From NCBI GenBank assembly GCA_903926465.1, contig CAIYJE010000109.1, positions 1 to 63,581 of the forward strand: 63,581 bases of DNA, read 5' to 3'. Made by a program: the position numbers and the translations under genes. Position 1 is the stretch's first letter; each line of letters opens with the position of its first letter. The notes under the pieces are model-generated. The model saw nothing but the letters and a program-made list of their open reading frames with translations, was not told the DNA's origin and made no database searches. Source of the DNA: an uncultured Planctomycetales bacterium. Lineage in GTDB: Bacteria; Planctomycetota; Planctomycetia; Isosphaerales; Isosphaeraceae. Shown one piece after another: positions 43,200 to 54,402 of the stretch.

Positions 43200-46100
43200 T
43201 CCTCCCCATCACTACGTTTGGGCTGAGTGAGGTCACGCGCCAGATCACCAACGTTACGCTGTTCATCTTGAAGTCGATCGAGTTCGGCTTGTTGCTGATC
43301 GTCCAGACCTTTCTTCCTGGTCCGAAGTTCGTCCAGGGAGTCCGTCTGTTCATTGATCTCTTCCTGTAGCATCTTGAGCAGTTTGAGCTGGGCAACCGCG
43401 GGCAAACCATCCCCGCCGCCGCCACCGCCGCCACCACCTCCGCCACCTCCTCCACCACCACCGGCCCCACCCTTTTCTGGCTTGATGGACTCAATCAGTT
43501 GCTGGAACCGCTTGGCGGCCAGTCGTTCGGCGGCCAGGGCCGTAGGATCGGCGTTCCCCTTCCGGAGCCGCTGCGAGGCGTTATCCATGGACTCTCCGGC
43601 CCGCTTCAGAATTAACTGAAAAACAGGGGCGGCATCCAGGCGTTCCTGAAGATCGGTGGTTTCATCACGGATGGCATCTTGGGCACGGCCCAGACCAACC
43701 ACGCTCTTCTTCTGGGCCAGCGTCAGAGCGGATCCATCCTGGATCTTCTCGTAGTTTTCGGTTTGCTTGACCAGTTCCTCCTGCCGCTTCGCCAGATTTG
43801 CAAGATCATCCTTGATCCGAGAGAGTTGCTCCATGGCAAGCTGGTCTTCCGCCTGCTTGCGAGCCTCTTCGACTTCATCTTGAACGTCATCCAGGTCGGC
43901 CAGGGCTTCTTCTTGCTCTTGCTCGGCTTCGTCCGCGTCTCCCTCTTCCTGTTCCTGGGCCGCCTTGCTCATTTTCTCGGCCGCTTTGGCACCACTACGG
44001 GCCCCAGCCTCTGCGCTGAGCTTGGCGAGTTTCTGAAGCTGGCGTTTCAGGTCTTCCTCGATCTTTTTCTGTTCCTTGGCCAGCTTTTCCAGTTGCTTGG
44101 CTCGTTCGGCGGCGTTGGGATTTGCCTTGGCCTGCGCCGTATCCTTCTTGTTTTGCTCTTGCCGTTCACGCAGAGCCTGCAGATCCTGCTCCGCCTTTTT
44201 GAGTTCCTTGACCAGCCGCGCGAGTTCGTTTTCTCGCCGGTTTTCAAGTGAGTTCACCAGCTTCTTCAGGTCTTGCTCAATCTGTTCTTGCTGCTCACGC
44301 GCACGGCCCATCTGGTTTTGAGAAACCTGCTGGCCCGTTTCAGACGCTTTACCCGCCGTGTTCCGCTGCCGACTCTCACTGGCGGCGTCACGAAGCGCAG
44401 AGGCCGAGAGCGGCTCGGAGTTATCCAGCCGTCGAGCCATCTCGTCCATCTTGTTCTCAAGCTGCTTCAGTCCCTCAGACATCTTGGCCTGGCGGGCACC
44501 CAGATTATCCAGGCTTGTCTTCTGTTCAGGCGCAAGCTGGTCGGGCCGTTTCCCCTCAAGCTTTTCTTTGGCTGAGGTATCGGCAACCGCCTTGTTCACA
44601 TCCCTTTGCTCATTGAGCAAATTCTTGGCGTCTTGAATCACTCCCCGATAAGTCTCGAACTCGCCCAGGCCATCGAGCATCTTCTGCAACTCTTCAGAGA
44701 TTGCGCGTTGCTCATCTGCGGCCTGCTTCAACTCCTTGGCTGCGGGATCGGCCCCCTTCTGGGAATTCGCCTGCTTGGGTTCGGCACCGCCCTGAGACGG
44801 CTTACTCGATTCCCCAGACGCGGGCTGACCTGCCGACTCAGGCTTGGCCCCACCGGCTTCGGGCGAGGGCTGACCTGCCGACTCAGGCTTGGAAGCTTTC
44901 TCAGCACCACCAGGGCCGGGCTTCTGCCCGGGCTTGGACGGCTGGGCTTCCCCAGACGGCTTGGTTGAATTGGCTTTTTCACCTGCTTGACCGGCCTGGT
45001 CGGCAGGCGATGGACTGGACTTCTCCTGGGCTGGCCCAGATTCTGCTCCGGGGGCTTCCTCAGACTTGTCCTGAGGCTTACCGGCTTGCCCATCGGCGGA
45101 GGCTTTGGATCGTTCCCTTGCCAGGTTGGCGGCACGGGCCACGCTTTGCTCGGCCGGCTCCAGGTGGTTCTCGCGAATGGAATCAACCGAGTCTTGCAGC
45201 TTTTCCATTTGCTGCTGGGAGTCAGGTTTGTCCAGCTTCAGATTCTTCAGATCCTGAAGGTACTTTTTGATTTTTTCGGAGAGGCTTTCGGCCGGGTCGG
45301 CAATCCGGCCGCTGATCTGGCGCTGGATCACCTCGGAGTTCCGGAGTGCGTCCTGTTGCTGATCGTTCAGGCGATCGACATTTTTGAGTGCTCGTTCAGC
45401 ATCTTCGACCGGCCGCTGGGCCTGCTTTTGCATTTCGAGGATCCGGGCAACCTCGTCACGAATGGCCTGCCTCTGCTCATCGAGCCGCTGGGCCACCTGA
45501 GCAGGCTCGAACACGCGAATCAGTAGCTCGCGGCTTTTACCAATCTTGGGCCCACGCAGGTCGTCAAGATCACTGGCGGCGGCAAAAATGGTGATGACCG
45601 AACCGGGCTGGAGGTCGAGCCCGCTGGTGGAAAGATCCCATTCATAACGAACCTGTTGAGACCGGCTCGGGCGAGCAACGCCAGCCTCGGCGGATGAGTC
45701 CTGCGCAGCATCTGCGGGAACCCAGAGCACGAGCGGATCTTTGGAGAGCGGTTCGGATGTCCCCAGCGCAACCTTGATATTCAGCCAGATCTTGCCAAGG
45801 CCGAAGTCATCTTCAGCCCGGATCACAATGGGCACAATGGCGTTGGCCGTAACGTCTCGGTTCCCTTCAGGTTCTTCAAAGCGAACCTGAGGTACCAGGT
45901 CGGCAATCGACTCCAGGTCAAACCGCACCTGCTCACGCGGGCGGCTGGGGAACCCGTCTTGATCACGAAGCTCGAAGGAGAACGAACCTGTGGTCTCGGC
46001 CACAAAGCCAAGGCTGAGTTGGGAGCCACCCGGCTGAATGGCAACCTCTGGAGTAGGCACTGGGCTGGGTGCCACGATCGCTGGTGAACCAGGTGCAGCG

Positions 46101-47212
46101 GTTAGCGGCGCAGCCTGCCAGGGAAGCGAGCCGCCGATCGGTGCAAGCTTGGCCTCCACCACAGGCTTGTTGGTGGCGGCTTCCAGTTCAATGCGCGAAC
46201 CGGCGATCACCTTGTCGATCCGGAACTCCGAACCGAGGGCCGTTTTGCTCCCAAGCGGTTCCAGCAGCGCAACCGGCTCTCGGGTGTAGGCGGGCGGCAC
46301 AATCCGCACCCGAGCATGCGTGAGCGCGGGCGACGGAACCACCTCAACGGCCCGAGCCAGGGTTTCGTCGTCTCCGGCCCGAACGGTGAATGTGAACGAG
46401 CGAGAAACCTCCGCCAGCCGATCGGTTAGCCTGGAACCGGCGGTATTGCCGGACTCTCCAGGACGTGAAGCCAGGCGGCGGGTCAAAACCTCGCCGTTGT
46501 CGAACAGGTAGGTAACCTCTCCAGCCTCAGGCAGAGACTCCCCTTCCGCAACCGCCACCTCAAGCCGGAACGGGTCGCCCTTGGCTACCTTCTGACTCCC
46601 AGTTTTAGGATCAACCACGCTCAGATGCGTTTGCTTGGGCCACTGGGTATCTGCAAGCGGAGCGAAAAGCCGTTTCAGACCGATGCCGCACAGGCTTGGT
46701 GAAAGCGCGAGCAAGGCGGCACTGATCCCCAGCGGAATCGCTGCACTGGCAAGGGCCACTCTGAGCGGCCGATGATCCACGACTTCGCGAAAATCGATCG
46801 ACTCTACCTCCGCCAGGGTCCGGCGGATGGTTTCCTCTCGCAGAGCTTTGGAACCGTGTACATCTTTGTGGTCGGGCTCGCCGCGGAGCCTGAGAAACTG
46901 GACCGTGGAAGCCAGACGATCCTGAAGCCCTGGCCAACGTTGCTCAATCCGAAGGGCAATATCTAGATCACGAAACTTCACGAACAGCGGCTGAATCACC
47001 TGTCGGTAGACAATCCAGGAGACGAGCGCACCCAGAGCCACTAACAGACCGAAGCGGAGTTCACGAGAGAGATGGAACAGCCAGTCGATGAGCACAGCCA
47101 GCAAAACGGCGACCACGGCGCCGGCAACAACCCATGCCAAGCCATGCAACGCCAGTTGCCGACGCACCTGGCCACGCAACCCAGAGATCCGCCGTTCCAG
47201 CTCAGTTCGCAT
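43196..47212 (-). CDS. Very large DUF4175-like membrane protein with coiled-coil
   Basis: This 1338-residue protein has two N-terminal transmembrane helices (LAWVVAGAVVAVLLAVLIDW and LRFGLLVALGALVSWIVY, about 24-68), followed by RDLDIALRIEQRWPGLQDRLAS. That beginning is typical of the planctomycete DUF4175-type envelope protein in MoxR/BatA clusters. A beta-rich part extends to about residue 530. A long Pro/Ala/Gly/Lys linker follows, with a repeated AKPESAGQP segment. Residues 800-1240 are highly charged coiled coil (Glu/Lys/Gln-rich). Near the C-terminus is a 17-Gly tract, then a short charged helix. It overlaps the next gene by 4 nt. It likely spans the envelope or acts as a scaffold for the VWA proteins. 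Inference only. Confidence 0.8.
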   Translation of the reverse strand: MRTELERRISGLRGQVRRQLALHGLAWVVAGAVVAVLLAVLIDWLFHLSRELRFGLLVALGALVSWIVYRQVIQPLFVKFRDLDIALRIEQRWPGLQDRLASTVQFLRLRGEPDHKDVHGSKALREETIRRTLAEVESIDFREVVDHRPLRVALASAAIPLGISAALLALSPSLCGIGLKRLFAPLADTQWPKQTHLSVVDPKTGSQKVAKGDPFRLEVAVAEGESLPEAGEVTYLFDNGEVLTRRLASRPGESGNTAGSRLTDRLAEVSRSFTFTVRAGDDETLARAVEVVPSPALTHARVRIVPPAYTREPVALLEPLGSKTALGSEFRIDKVIAGSRIELEAATNKPVVEAKLAPIGGSLPWQAAPLTAAPGSPAIVAPSPVPTPEVAIQPGGSQLSLGFVAETTGSFSFELRDQDGFPSRPREQVRFDLESIADLVPQVRFEEPEGNRDVTANAIVPIVIRAEDDFGLGKIWLNIKVALGTSEPLSKDPLVLWVPADAAQDSSAEAGVARPSRSQQVRYEWDLSTSGLDLQPGSVITIFAAASDLDDLRGPKIGKSRELLIRVFEPAQVAQRLDEQRQAIRDEVARILEMQKQAQRPVEDAERALKNVDRLNDQQQDALRNSEVIQRQISGRIADPAESLSEKIKKYLQDLKNLKLDKPDSQQQMEKLQDSVDSIRENHLEPAEQSVARAANLARERSKASADGQAGKPQDKSEEAPGAESGPAQEKSSPSPADQAGQAGEKANSTKPSGEAQPSKPGQKPGPGGAEKASKPESAGQPSPEAGGAKPESAGQPASGESSKPSQGGAEPKQANSQKGADPAAKELKQAADEQRAISEELQKMLDGLGEFETYRGVIQDAKNLLNEQRDVNKAVADTSAKEKLEGKRPDQLAPEQKTSLDNLGARQAKMSEGLKQLENKMDEMARRLDNSEPLSASALRDAASESRQRNTAGKASETGQQVSQNQMGRAREQQEQIEQDLKKLVNSLENRRENELARLVKELKKAEQDLQALRERQEQNKKDTAQAKANPNAAERAKQLEKLAKEQKKIEEDLKRQLQKLAKLSAEAGARSGAKAAEKMSKAAQEQEEGDADEAEQEQEEALADLDDVQDEVEEARKQAEDQLAMEQLSRIKDDLANLAKRQEELVKQTENYEKIQDGSALTLAQKKSVVGLGRAQDAIRDETTDLQERLDAAPVFQLILKRAGESMDNASQRLRKGNADPTALAAERLAAKRFQQLIESIKPEKGGAGGGGGGGGGGGGGGGGGDGLPAVAQLKLLKMLQEEINEQTDSLDELRTRKKGLDDQQQAELDRLQDEQRNVGDLARDLTQPKRSDGEE
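43412..43462. repeat. Trinucleotide tract encoding 17 Gly
   Basis: NCC codons on the plus strand give 17 consecutive Gly codons in the 1338-aa gene. The codons are mixed (GCC, ACC, TCC, CCC), so it is less slippery than a pure repeat, but its length could still vary. Confidence 0.85.
44822..44892 (-). repeat. 26-bp direct repeat in the 1338-aa gene
   Basis: Two copies at 44822-44847 and 44867-44892 encode the repeated KPESAGQPS segment of the Pro/Ala-rich linker. They are 45 bases apart and in frame, so recombination could add or lose 15 residues. Confidence 0.8.
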
Positions 47213-47315
47213 CCGTCTTGCCCTCCTCGAAAGTCGGGGCCCAAGTCAATCACGTATATTTTATCGATCTGGCCAGTTTCAGGGTAAGAAATCCCAGGAA
47301 TTCCCCAGGATCCTC

Positions 47316-50030
47316 TCAGGCAAGCTGCATTCGTTTCCTGATCAACCACTCCAGGGTCAGCAGAACGAGGAACGCCAGGAACGCAGGCCAGGTATTCCAG
47401 AGCGCAATCGGTGGGTCCGAATCCAGGGGTACTTTTTCAGGCGGAGGTAACAGTTCGGCCAGGGTTTTTTCCACCCTGGACGCGGAAGCACCGTCTTCCG
47501 AGGCCGTGGAGCCTGGATTTCCAGACGTGGATCGGTTCACCGAGTTGGACTCAACAGCCTGGGTTTGGTCATCCCAACGGAAAAAGGTTCCTCCGGTCAG
47601 GCGTGACGCAGCGGTCAATTCCGCCCGGTTGAGTTCGATCCGGACAAACTCCCTGGCCGGTGGGTCGACCTGAAATTCCATCGCCGGCGGATCACCAGGA
47701 AGCACCGGTGGCGGCAAATACTGAACCCGATATTTCCCTTCGGTCAGGCCGTTCAGTGATCCTTCAAACACGCTGGCAGAGGCAGAACCCGCTGCCGGAC
47801 GTAAGGTCATGGTTCGTGCGGATCCGCTGGGGCCCTGAACCTGAAGCGATACGGTTTTCAAATCTTGGGCAAGGCTGGGGTTCAGGAAACGGACCTGAAG
47901 CCGAACCGACTGGCCACGCGGATATCGCTGACGATCGCCCGTAATTTCGATTTGCTTTTGCCCAAGCAGCTTGGACCGGGCCAGGAACCGCAGGGCCTGA
48001 ACCCAGTAGCGGCCAAAAAACCGATCGCCCACCCGCATCCGCCAGCGCCAGGTGTCGTCAATGGCGCTGAAGAGGACCTTACCGGCACCGACGTACTGGT
48101 AAAGCAGCAGCGGCAGCTTGCCATCGGCACCAAGTTGCGTGGGATGCTCAAGCAGAACCGCGGCCGTGGGCTGGCGCCTGGGAGCCTCGAAATACCAGAG
48201 TGAGGGGGGAAGCCGCTCCCAAATTTCGCGGTTCGAGGCTTCATCGTCGGCCAGGCGAAAGATGGGGCTGGCACGCCCCTCGGGGGTGAGCGCTGGGTGA
48301 AATGCCTCAACGGGTAAACCGGTGCTGGCAGGATTTCTGGCGTCGTCCAGCCGAACCGGCAACAGGGGTTCGATGGGCCGCCCCTTGTAAGCCAGAGGGT
48401 TGAAAAGCTCTCCAGCAATGAACATGAGACCGCCACCCTTGATGGTGACGAACTCAACCAGGTCCTTCATCTGCTGGGCGTTCATCAGGCTGGGATCCAC
48501 GTCACCAAGAATGATCGCGTCGTACTGAAACAGTCCGTCTGGCCCTTCCTTGGTGGAGGGGAAGCTGATCAGCGCCGACCGATCTTGTTCGGCGTAGCGT
48601 TCGTCAGACGACATCAGCACGATCGCCAGGTCGACCGTGTTATCCCGTTCCAGATAGGTCTTCAGGTACCGAAACTCCCAGCGCGGTTCCCCTTCGATAT
48701 ACAGAATTCTGAGCTTTTGATCACGCACCTCAACCAGCCGCTCGATCCGGTTATTCTCGGTCTGAAGCTCGCGGTCACGCGGTTCGACCTCTAGAACGTA
48801 GGTAATTCCCTCGGTCTTCTGGGGCCGGTGGGTCAGTTCAACTTTCTGAGACTTCCCTTCGGGCGGCATCGGAACCTGGATAGATTCCAACGTTTCCAGA
48901 TCCTGAGGGTCTACGGAACCCGGCTTGCGCCGCTTGAGGTTTACGGTCAAGGAGCCGGGCTGACCGTCCGTTTTCTGGTCGAACCCCTGGGCCTGGAGCC
49001 GGGCTTCAAACCGAACCACGTCACCCACAAACGCAACCTCATCCACCTGGAGATCGCTCAGGGCCAGATCACGGGCCGGCCGTTCATCTCCCAGGCCGAT
49101 AGCGAACAAGGGAACGCCATCCTTGCGGGCCTCCTCGGCGGCCTCATTCAGGCGAGCCCCCTCGGTGGTCTGTCCGTCAGAAAGCAGCAGAATCGCGGTA
49201 GGGGGAGTGCCCCTGAGTTCTTCAAGCACCTGCTTTACATCATCACCAAGCCGAGACTCGTCACCGGTCGGCTGAATTTCCTTGAGCTTGGCGAGCGCAG
49301 CCGGAAGATCGTCGGGTTTGACCACATCGGCCACCGGCTTCGCAGCGTCTGACACGCGATAGAACCGGATCCGTTGCTGGGCAGCCAGCGATTTCAGAAA
49401 ACTAGCGTCATCACGGAGCAGCCAGCCGAGCCCAACGGCCAGGCGATCCGGTTTTTCCCGACCGGCAGCCTGAGCCAGAACTTTGGCCTGAGCCTGGGTG
49501 GCGGCTTCGGCATAAGGGTCTACAATCTGACCACTGGCGGAATCGTCGATCAGGATGGCGAAGACAGGCAACCCACTGCGTTGAACGCTGAGCGTGGCTT
49601 CGGCGAGGAAGAACAGAGCGAGCAGCAGCAGGCTCAGCCGGAGGCTGGTGAGTAGGATTTTCGTCGGCAACGGGGTGGACCCCTCGCGACGATAGAGCCA
49701 GATGATGAAGGCCGATCCGCCCAGGAACAAGCTCAAGAAGAGCCACTCGGGCCAGGGTTGCTCATACCGGATTGAGGGGGCCAGGTCCTCACCCGCCGGC
49801 GGTTGCTCAACCAGGAACGTGGCCAGCCCCCGCGCCACCAGATTCTCGATCGGTTGCAACGGCTTCCAAACACCGCTCATTGCGGGCGTTTGAGACAGTG
49901 GGGCATTGCGCCACCGCTGGATATACGACGGCCCAAAACGGAGCAGCAACAGCAAAACAGCCAGCAGCAGTGCTGAGGCTATCCAGCGAGGACCCGTCCA
50001 GAAACCTTTTTCAAGTCGCGAAGCAGTCAC
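47316..50030 (-). CDS. VWA/glutamine-amidotransferase-like membrane protein
   Basis: This 904-residue protein has at least three hydrophobic segments in the N-terminal 150 residues (WIASALLLAVLLLLLRF, WLFLSLFLGGSAFIIWLY, LRLSLLLLALFFLAEA). A VWA-like MIDAS motif follows in FAILIDDSASGQ, and a TAILLLSDGQTTEGA stretch. The middle has FQYDAIILGDVDPSLM and DLVEFVTIKGGGLMFIAG, matching the DUF1355/GATase-like domain of BatA-associated proteins. One hydrophobic helix at the C-terminus (WPAFLAFLVLLTLEWLI) anchors it. It lies between the BatA-like gene (46 nt) and the 1338-aa gene (103 nt). Probable partner of the MoxR ATPase. Confidence 0.85.
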   Translation of the reverse strand: MTASRLEKGFWTGPRWIASALLLAVLLLLLRFGPSYIQRWRNAPLSQTPAMSGVWKPLQPIENLVARGLATFLVEQPPAGEDLAPSIRYEQPWPEWLFLSLFLGGSAFIIWLYRREGSTPLPTKILLTSLRLSLLLLALFFLAEATLSVQRSGLPVFAILIDDSASGQIVDPYAEAATQAQAKVLAQAAGREKPDRLAVGLGWLLRDDASFLKSLAAQQRIRFYRVSDAAKPVADVVKPDDLPAALAKLKEIQPTGDESRLGDDVKQVLEELRGTPPTAILLLSDGQTTEGARLNEAAEEARKDGVPLFAIGLGDERPARDLALSDLQVDEVAFVGDVVRFEARLQAQGFDQKTDGQPGSLTVNLKRRKPGSVDPQDLETLESIQVPMPPEGKSQKVELTHRPQKTEGITYVLEVEPRDRELQTENNRIERLVEVRDQKLRILYIEGEPRWEFRYLKTYLERDNTVDLAIVLMSSDERYAEQDRSALISFPSTKEGPDGLFQYDAIILGDVDPSLMNAQQMKDLVEFVTIKGGGLMFIAGELFNPLAYKGRPIEPLLPVRLDDARNPASTGLPVEAFHPALTPEGRASPIFRLADDEASNREIWERLPPSLWYFEAPRRQPTAAVLLEHPTQLGADGKLPLLLYQYVGAGKVLFSAIDDTWRWRMRVGDRFFGRYWVQALRFLARSKLLGQKQIEITGDRQRYPRGQSVRLQVRFLNPSLAQDLKTVSLQVQGPSGSARTMTLRPAAGSASASVFEGSLNGLTEGKYRVQYLPPPVLPGDPPAMEFQVDPPAREFVRIELNRAELTAASRLTGGTFFRWDDQTQAVESNSVNRSTSGNPGSTASEDGASASRVEKTLAELLPPPEKVPLDSDPPIALWNTWPAFLAFLVLLTLEWLIRKRMQLA

Positions 50031-50076
50031 ATCATTCTCCGCTCAGATGCCCTTGAGAAACACGGGGCATCCAGAT

Positions 50077-52302
50077 TCAAGAGCGATTTGCGTTCCGGTG
50101 ATGGCCAAACTTCCAGGCCAGAAATGATTCGATCAGCAACAAACCCAGCACCGACCAGAGTAACGGACGATGAAATTCTCCGCGCTGACGCAGGGAACTC
50201 GTACTCTTTTTGAGCGGCTTCCAGTCATTATCGTAGTCAAATGACCAGCCTGGCAGCCCGACTCGCAATCCGGCAACATCCAGCTTGGTCAGGTCGCTCT
50301 CTGTGGCCGGGGGATTGGCGGCAAATCGCTCGGTCTTGGATGTCGGAGGACCAACCTCCACTTGGTAGTCGCCAGCTAGATCCGTGACGGGCGAGCGGGC
50401 AAAGCTTGAGAGATCTCGAACTTCCAGATCCAACCGCTCGGACCGGCGCTCGTTGTCTGCCTGTCTGGCCGACGAACGATCTGGCCAGCGCACGGTGACC
50501 TCGGAATCGGCAGCCTTGGCCGGCAAAACAACGTCGATCGGTTCACCAACCGTCACGTTCCGATCCGAGAATCGCTGCGAGGCGGCCTCATAGATCATTT
50601 TCTCCATCAGAACCGGATAGCTTTGATGGATCGGCCAGTCCGACCAGTCACGATCGGCCGCGGTACCCACCAGCAGAACCTGGCCACGCCCGCGTCTGGC
50701 CTCCACAATCAGCGGATCTGGACCCAGGCGAAGCACGGTCTGAGTGCCCGAGTCGGCAGGGACATTCAAGCGGTGATAGCGAAAGGTTTTGACGTTGGCC
50801 AGGCTGGCCACCACAGGCTCAGGCTGACCCGCGTAATCCGAGAGCACGGGATGACGGAAGCCTAGTGGATCAAAGAAAAACGGCGTCTCGCGGCTTGCGG
50901 GATCACCGATCGGCGGCAGGATTTCGGCCGGCAAAATCCCCTTCCCCCCCTTGAAGAGCAGGCTGTTGTAGTTTTCAGGACGAACCTGATCGCCCGTGAA
51001 AAAGACCAGGCCACCCCCCTGCCCGACAAAGCTTTCCAGCGCTTCCACGGATTCCCGGCTGAATCGGGCAACGTTGCACAGCACAATCGCATCGTAGCCG
51101 GAAAGATCGCCGCGACTCAGTTGCGCCTCGGTCACTTCTTTGACACGAATCGCAGAGGCCTGACCCGGCGAGTCGGTCTCTGGGCTTAACGCCTCGGCAA
51201 GGAATGCGGTCTCGCTCTGGAACACACCAGGCTTGGCATCTCCGTCAACCAGCAACACATCCACAGCCTCACGCACCGGCACAATCCGGAACCGGCGATC
51301 GTCAACTGGCAGAGAATCCTGGTCAATTCGAACTTCAACCAGATAGTCTCCCATGGCGGCAAACTGATGCCGGAACTCCAGTTCGGTTTCATCCCCCGCC
51401 TTGATCGCCGGCAGTTCCTGAGTTTCATCGGCCAGCACCCGCCCATCGACCACCAGTTGTGCTCGACCGCCCGGGTATCCGCCGCCAAACGCCTTCACGC
51501 GAGCCTTCACAGCCACATTGGACCCAATCGTCACAATAGCCGGAGTGGTCTCCACCGCAACCACCGCGCGGTTCTTGGCGTCGGCCTGCCCCAGGTCAAT
51601 CACCTGGCTATGGGCCCGCTTGGCCTCCCAACGTTCGGCAATCGAACGAAGTTGCTCTTCCTGACTCGCTCCGGCTGGCTTCCACCCCTCAGACTGCAAG
51701 TCGGTCAGAAATACAATCTCTTTCCGCGTGATGTCGGATGTTTCCAGCGCCGCATCGATCGCCTGAAAGCTGCCGGCAAGGTCCATGCCGCCTTGCGGCA
51801 CAGTTTGGCTATCAAGCGCGCTCAGCACGGCATCCTTGGCGAAGGCCGGGGCACCGATGACGGTCCGTGGCGGGTCGGCTAGCAGGACCAAGCTGAAGGC
51901 ATCTCCGGGGCGTGCGTCCTGGATCAGGCGACGGGCCACGGTTCGCGCCTGGTCGAAACGCGTGGACTCTCCGTTCTCGAATTCCATGCTCATCGAGCCG
52001 TCGATCGCGAGCAGCCAATGGCGTCTGCCTCCTAGCGAATCCAGGGCCCCAAGCGCCTCCAGGGCCGGTCGGGCCATGGCCAGCGCCAGGCACGCCAGAA
52101 GCAGTGTCCGCACCAGCAGCAAAAGCCAGTGTTCGATCTGGATCCGCTTCTGATTCTTCCGCATCGCCGCCAGCAGAAATCGCATCGCAGCCCACGATTC
52201 CTCGCGGAACTTGCGGCGATTTAGCAAATGGATGAGCAGCGGAACCGAAGCCCCAGCAAGCCCCCAGAGCAGCAATGGATTCGTGAATGCGGCAAACAGC
52301 AC
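50077..52302 (-). CDS. BatA-like aerotolerance VWA membrane protein
   Basis: A GTG at 52302 with AAGG just upstream is chosen, giving 741 residues. The longer open frame runs into the preceding gene. It begins VLFAAFTNPLLLWGLAGASVP, then LLIHLLNRRKFREESWAAMRFL, the BatA N-terminal domain. Next come LLLLVRTLLLACLALAMARPAL (membrane helix) and the MIDAS motif in WLLAIDGSMSMEFE. A GATase-like part follows (DVLLVDGD, YDAIVLCNVARFSRESVEALESFVGQGGGLVFF). The last residues are a membrane helix (LLWSVLGLLLIESFLAWKF). The family acts with MoxR ATPases in stress tolerance and envelope maintenance. Confidence 0.9.
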   Translation of the reverse strand: MLFAAFTNPLLLWGLAGASVPLLIHLLNRRKFREESWAAMRFLLAAMRKNQKRIQIEHWLLLLVRTLLLACLALAMARPALEALGALDSLGGRRHWLLAIDGSMSMEFENGESTRFDQARTVARRLIQDARPGDAFSLVLLADPPRTVIGAPAFAKDAVLSALDSQTVPQGGMDLAGSFQAIDAALETSDITRKEIVFLTDLQSEGWKPAGASQEEQLRSIAERWEAKRAHSQVIDLGQADAKNRAVVAVETTPAIVTIGSNVAVKARVKAFGGGYPGGRAQLVVDGRVLADETQELPAIKAGDETELEFRHQFAAMGDYLVEVRIDQDSLPVDDRRFRIVPVREAVDVLLVDGDAKPGVFQSETAFLAEALSPETDSPGQASAIRVKEVTEAQLSRGDLSGYDAIVLCNVARFSRESVEALESFVGQGGGLVFFTGDQVRPENYNSLLFKGGKGILPAEILPPIGDPASRETPFFFDPLGFRHPVLSDYAGQPEPVVASLANVKTFRYHRLNVPADSGTQTVLRLGPDPLIVEARRGRGQVLLVGTAADRDWSDWPIHQSYPVLMEKMIYEAASQRFSDRNVTVGEPIDVVLPAKAADSEVTVRWPDRSSARQADNERRSERLDLEVRDLSSFARSPVTDLAGDYQVEVGPPTSKTERFAANPPATESDLTKLDVAGLRVGLPGWSFDYDNDWKPLKKSTSSLRQRGEFHRPLLWSVLGLLLIESFLAWKFGHHRNANRS

Positions 52303-53204
52303 TGGCACCTTGGGAAATCTCCGACAGCCTGGCGGCCGGTCAGCGAGAGCGGGTAAGTCGAGCGGAGCGAGTGGCCAGATAGCTCGATAACGCCTGATCG
52401 AGCGACTGGTCGGTCCGAAGCAGGACGTAATCAATGTTGATGGATTGGCAACCCTTGCGAAGTTCGCTGCAGAATGCGTTCACTTCGTCTTGATAGGCAC
52501 GCCGGAGGGAAGCGGGGTCGGCAAGCTGGTCGCCTAGCCCTTCGAGTCCTTTGAACAGTGTGGTCTGCCGGAACGGAAAGTCGAGTTCGGCCGGGTCCAG
52601 AACCTGAAACACAATCACGTCATGGCGGCGATGCCGGAAATGCCTCAACCCGGCAAGAATTCGTGAAGGCTCATCAAACAGGTCAGACAGCAAGACGATC
52701 AGACCGCGTTTCTTGAACCGTTCGGCCAGGTCATGAAAAATTGCCCCCAGGTCGGTCTTCTGGCGAGCGGGGGTAGCCGACATCACCTGAAGCACGTCCT
52801 TGAGGTGAGACGGCTGACCACTGGGCCGCAGAAACCGGTCAACCTTGGCATTGAATGTGGCAAGACTCACAGAATCTTGCTGCTGCAACACCAGGTAAGA
52901 CAGTGCCGCCGCCACAAGCTGCGCGTACTGGAGTTTGGAAACATGGCCCTCAGACGCATAGCCCATGCTTTCGCTGGTATCCAGAAGCAAGTAGGTAAGA
53001 AGATTGGTCTCCTCGTCATACTGCTTCAGGTAAAACTTGTCGGTCTTGGACCAGACCTTCCAGTCCACATGGCGAATGTCGTCGCCGGGCACATACTCGC
53101 GGTGCTCGGCGAACTCGACAGACACTCCGTGGTACGGACTTTTGTGCATCCCCGCGACGTACCCTTCAACGGCAAGCCGCGCGGCCAGGTCGAGTCCCTG
53201 AATG

Positions 53205-54299
<1,095 letters not shown>

Positions 54300-54329
54300 A
54301 AGCGGCTCTCCCGAGAATCTATGGGATAC

Positions 54330-54348
54330 GAGGAAGCGCCACTTCCTC
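54330..54348. other. 7-bp hairpin between PQQ and MoxR genes
   Basis: GAGGAAG (54330-54336) and CTTCCTC (54342-54348) are complementary around a 5-nt loop, upstream of the MoxR start on the minus strand. No T-tract follows on that strand, so it may be an attenuating or processing structure rather than a terminator. Confidence 0.45.
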
Positions 54349-54402
54349 TGGATTTGAGGCTAACCCCAACAGGGACTCACTGTCTACTGAGGTGGAATGG
54401 CA

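Noticed and set aside
43679-44251. 190-aa Leu/Phe-rich plus-strand frame opposite the 1338-aa gene
   Set aside because: It looks like a membrane protein but is the antisense of Glu/Lys/Gln-rich coiled-coil codons, a common artefact.
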